64,000 bases of DNA from an uncultured Candidatus Saccharibacteria bacterium. Lineage in GTDB: Bacteria; Patescibacteriota; Saccharimonadia; Saccharimonadales; Saccharimonadaceae. The DNA lies in contig CALBWN010000060.1 in NCBI GenBank assembly GCA_937974295.1, positions 1 through 64,000 of the forward strand, read 5' to 3'. This document shows positions 62,813 to 64,000 of this stretch, in pieces (positions within the stretch are counted from its first letter, which is position 1; every line of letters begins with the position of its first letter). Under the pieces are notes generated by a model that was not told the DNA's origin, ran no database searches, and was given only the letters and a program-made list of their open reading frames with translations. The position numbers and the translations under genes are program-made.

Positions 62813-62842
62813 GAGTGATTTTTCTTCAGCGTTGTTTCATGG

Positions 62843-62848
62843 TATTAT
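62843..62848 (+). promoter_or_regulatory. -10 box of the 62855 gene
   Basis: TGGTATTAT six bases before the ATG; leaderless. Confidence 0.5.
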
Positions 62849-62854
62849 AAAAAG

Positions 62855-63472
62855 ATGACGGAAAAACATTCGGCGTCTCTCGGTGCAAGAGAAGAGACAC
62901 CAGCATCACTCCCACCACGGCAGCCTGAGCATCTCTTGACGCAGCCAATCACGACGGATGGCACGCCACAAGAGCGTGCAACTCATCCCGATACACACAG
63001 CATTCCCAAGCGCCAAGATGTGCCACGCCACCGGTGGAATGTACTGCGCAGCAGCGGCCAGCTCGACGAAGGGTGGATTGATAGAGAGATTATTACCGAA
63101 GATGGCGTAACGCTAGTGCGGATGACTAAGCTAGTCAACCGAAGCAACATCCACCAGCTCGAGAAATGTGTACCGCTCGCGGTGCTACAGGAGCAAAACA
63201 TTGACTTCACCAATGCATATCTGCAAAGAGCCTATGGCATGACGATGAAGGATGGCAGGCTGCAACCCTCTGCTGATACCACTCATGCTACTCATCAGGA
63301 TGACTCAACCGAGCAAGAAACAGAGGTGCTGCCTGCTCAAGGTGGTGATACACACGAGCACCTTGATGGGGATGATGCGCGCCAATTAGTTGGAAGCGTG
63401 GCAGCAAAAGCGAGTGACGGAGAAGTGGATAATAGCCCACTAGTGCGGCGGGCGCTTGAGCGTATAAGATAA
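62855..63472 (+). CDS. Uncharacterised 205-residue protein
   Basis: Hydrophilic, probably with disordered ends rich in Pro, Thr, Glu and His. A folded middle (about 57-130) reads RHRWNVLRSSGQLDEGWIDR, TLVRMTKLVNRSNIHQLEK, PLAVLQEQNIDF and may be a small binding domain. No family recognised. Flanked by 13-base direct repeats at 62800 and 63522. Confidence 0.65.
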   Translation: MTEKHSASLGAREETPASLPPRQPEHLLTQPITTDGTPQERATHPDTHSIPKRQDVPRHRWNVLRSSGQLDEGWIDREIITEDGVTLVRMTKLVNRSNIHQLEKCVPLAVLQEQNIDFTNAYLQRAYGMTMKDGRLQPSADTTHATHQDDSTEQETEVLPAQGGDTHEHLDGDDARQLVGSVAAKASDGEVDNSPLVRRALERIR

Positions 63473-63521
63473 TACGCAGCTTATTCCAAAGGGCAGCAAT
63501 AACTGGAATCACTAGTGTCAA

Positions 63522-63534
63522 AGCCCTTGCTTCT
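63522..63534. repeat. 13-base direct repeat, right copy
   Basis: Identical to 62800-62812. Just downstream GGCCAG/CTGGCC (63537-63551) forms a perfect hairpin with a three-base loop, followed by GAGTATGTCGT, a word also present in hairpin copy A. Confidence 0.5.
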
Positions 63535-63664
63535 CAGGCCAGAGACTGGCCGAAAATGATGAGTATGTCGTTTGTAGCTGTAATACAAAGCGTGTCGTTG
63601 CTAAAAGTATGGGCCGCCTATTGATAGCAAGCACCAAGCTCGCTCTGGGTTACCGTCAAAATAA

Positions 63665-63694
63665 GAAAACCACCTCGATTATGAGGTGGTTTTG
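63665..63694 (-). terminator. Terminator of rpmA
   Basis: Minus-strand AAAACCACCTC / GAGGTGGTTTT stem followed by T-rich sequence. Confidence 0.9.
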
Positions 63695-63713
63695 CGTTTG
63701 TGCTATAAAACAC

Positions 63714-63992
63714 TTACGCTGCGCTAACACACACCTGGGTGCGTGGCTGGGTCTTGCCAGTGAAGGTAGACTTCTTGACCTTCTTGAAGCTGACGACACC
63801 ACTGTGAGCGGCGTGGATGGTGTAGTTGCGGCTCATGTATGTGCCAGGGCCGGCGATCTTCGTAGCGCCTGTCTGGCGAACGAGGACTTCACCAGCGTTA
63901 ACCTGCTGGCCACCGAAGCGCTTGACGCCAAGGCGCGCCCCAGCGTTATTGTGGACGTTCTTGCTTGAGCCACCTGCTTTGACTTTTGACAT
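63714..63992 (-). CDS. rpmA: 50S ribosomal protein L27
   Basis: 92 residues. L27 reaches the peptidyl transferase centre. Opens MSKVKAGGSSKNVHNNAG and has GARLGVKRFGGQQVNAGEVLVRQTG, a typical L27 body. The usual start MAHKKGxGSSxNGRDS is altered (VKAGGSSKNVHNN), but the Gly-Ser-Ser core is kept and there is no Firmicutes-type cleaved leader. GGAG lies at the very end of the window. Confidence 0.95.
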   Translation of the reverse strand: MSKVKAGGSSKNVHNNAGARLGVKRFGGQQVNAGEVLVRQTGATKIAGPGTYMSRNYTIHAAHSGVVSFKKVKKSTFTGKTQPRTQVCVSAA

Positions 63993-64000
63993 ATCACTCC

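Noticed and set aside
1..64000. CRISPR array, transposase, integrase, rRNA or tRNA genes
   Set aside because: No regularly spaced repeats, no recognisable mobile-element proteins, and no T-loop/acceptor pattern of a tRNA was found by eye in the gaps.

Overview
The window reads as a chromosomal segment of a Candidatus Saccharibacteria (TM7)-type member of the Patescibacteria/CPR. The S10/spc ribosomal cluster passes directly from rpsE to rplO with no rpmD (L30), a gene CPR bacteria are known to lack. S14 is the zinc-free form and L31 is type B. Genes are tightly packed, often with TAATG or ATGA overlaps. TGA is an ordinary stop (rseP, the CPBP protease and the 41.9 kb gene end in it) and RF2 is present, so code 11 applies and the recoded-UGA CPR lineages do not. 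Many genes have an extended -10 (TGNTATAAT-like) only 6 to 9 bases before the start codon, so leaderless transcription looks common. The species cannot be named from sequence alone.

Layout. 1-4124: rpsS (partial), rplV, rpsC, rplP, rpmC, rpsQ, rplN, rplX, rplE, rpsN, rpsH, then a terminator. 4181-7650 interrupts the spc operon with a duplicated-repeat membrane protein, a 508-aa unknown and a frameshifted gene. 7941-9908: rplF, rplR, rpsE, rplO under a new promoter, then a terminator; secY, adk and map do not follow. 10-18 kb is mixed: two tiny minus-strand ORFs (one Trp-rich with a near-ideal promoter and RBS), a DUF5684 membrane protein, a HExxH membrane protein, prfA, three large AT-richer unknown genes and rpmE2. 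18-28 kb holds translation and envelope genes: rpsB-tsf, frr-uppS-rseP, a CPBP protease, proS, greA, a His-rich anchored protein and lysS. 28-39 kb is surface biology: a six-hairpin-glycosidase-like membrane protein, DUF2207, uppP, a MacB-type ABC exporter and a membrane-anchored collagen-like protein with a C1q/TNF-like head. 39-53 kb: serS-pyrD, hpf, secA-M16 peptidase, small unknowns, murD, HtpX-like M48 and prfB. 53-57 kb is one large AT-rich helicase-nuclease gene that looks like an acquired defence protein. 57-64 kb: ftsE-ftsX-CHAP hydrolase (a division module), an unknown, an S41 protease, a lone receiver protein, an unknown flanked by direct repeats, and rpmA.

The parts form a reduced cell's core for translation (r-proteins, RF1, RF2, RRF, EF-Ts, three aaRS, HPF), wall-lipid recycling and division (UppS, UppP, MurD, FtsEX with its hydrolase), secretion and envelope proteolysis (SecA, RseP, HtpX, CtpA, M16), and an elaborate surface set that would suit an episymbiotic life (inference). 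The clearest undescribed items are the Trp-rich 26-residue micropeptide locus, the collagen/C1q-like fibre with paired W modules, a dispersed long-hairpin repeat family, a promoter-to-terminator stretch without an ORF (candidate ncRNA), and the helicase-nuclease protein. No tRNA, rRNA, CRISPR array, transposase or integrase was seen.
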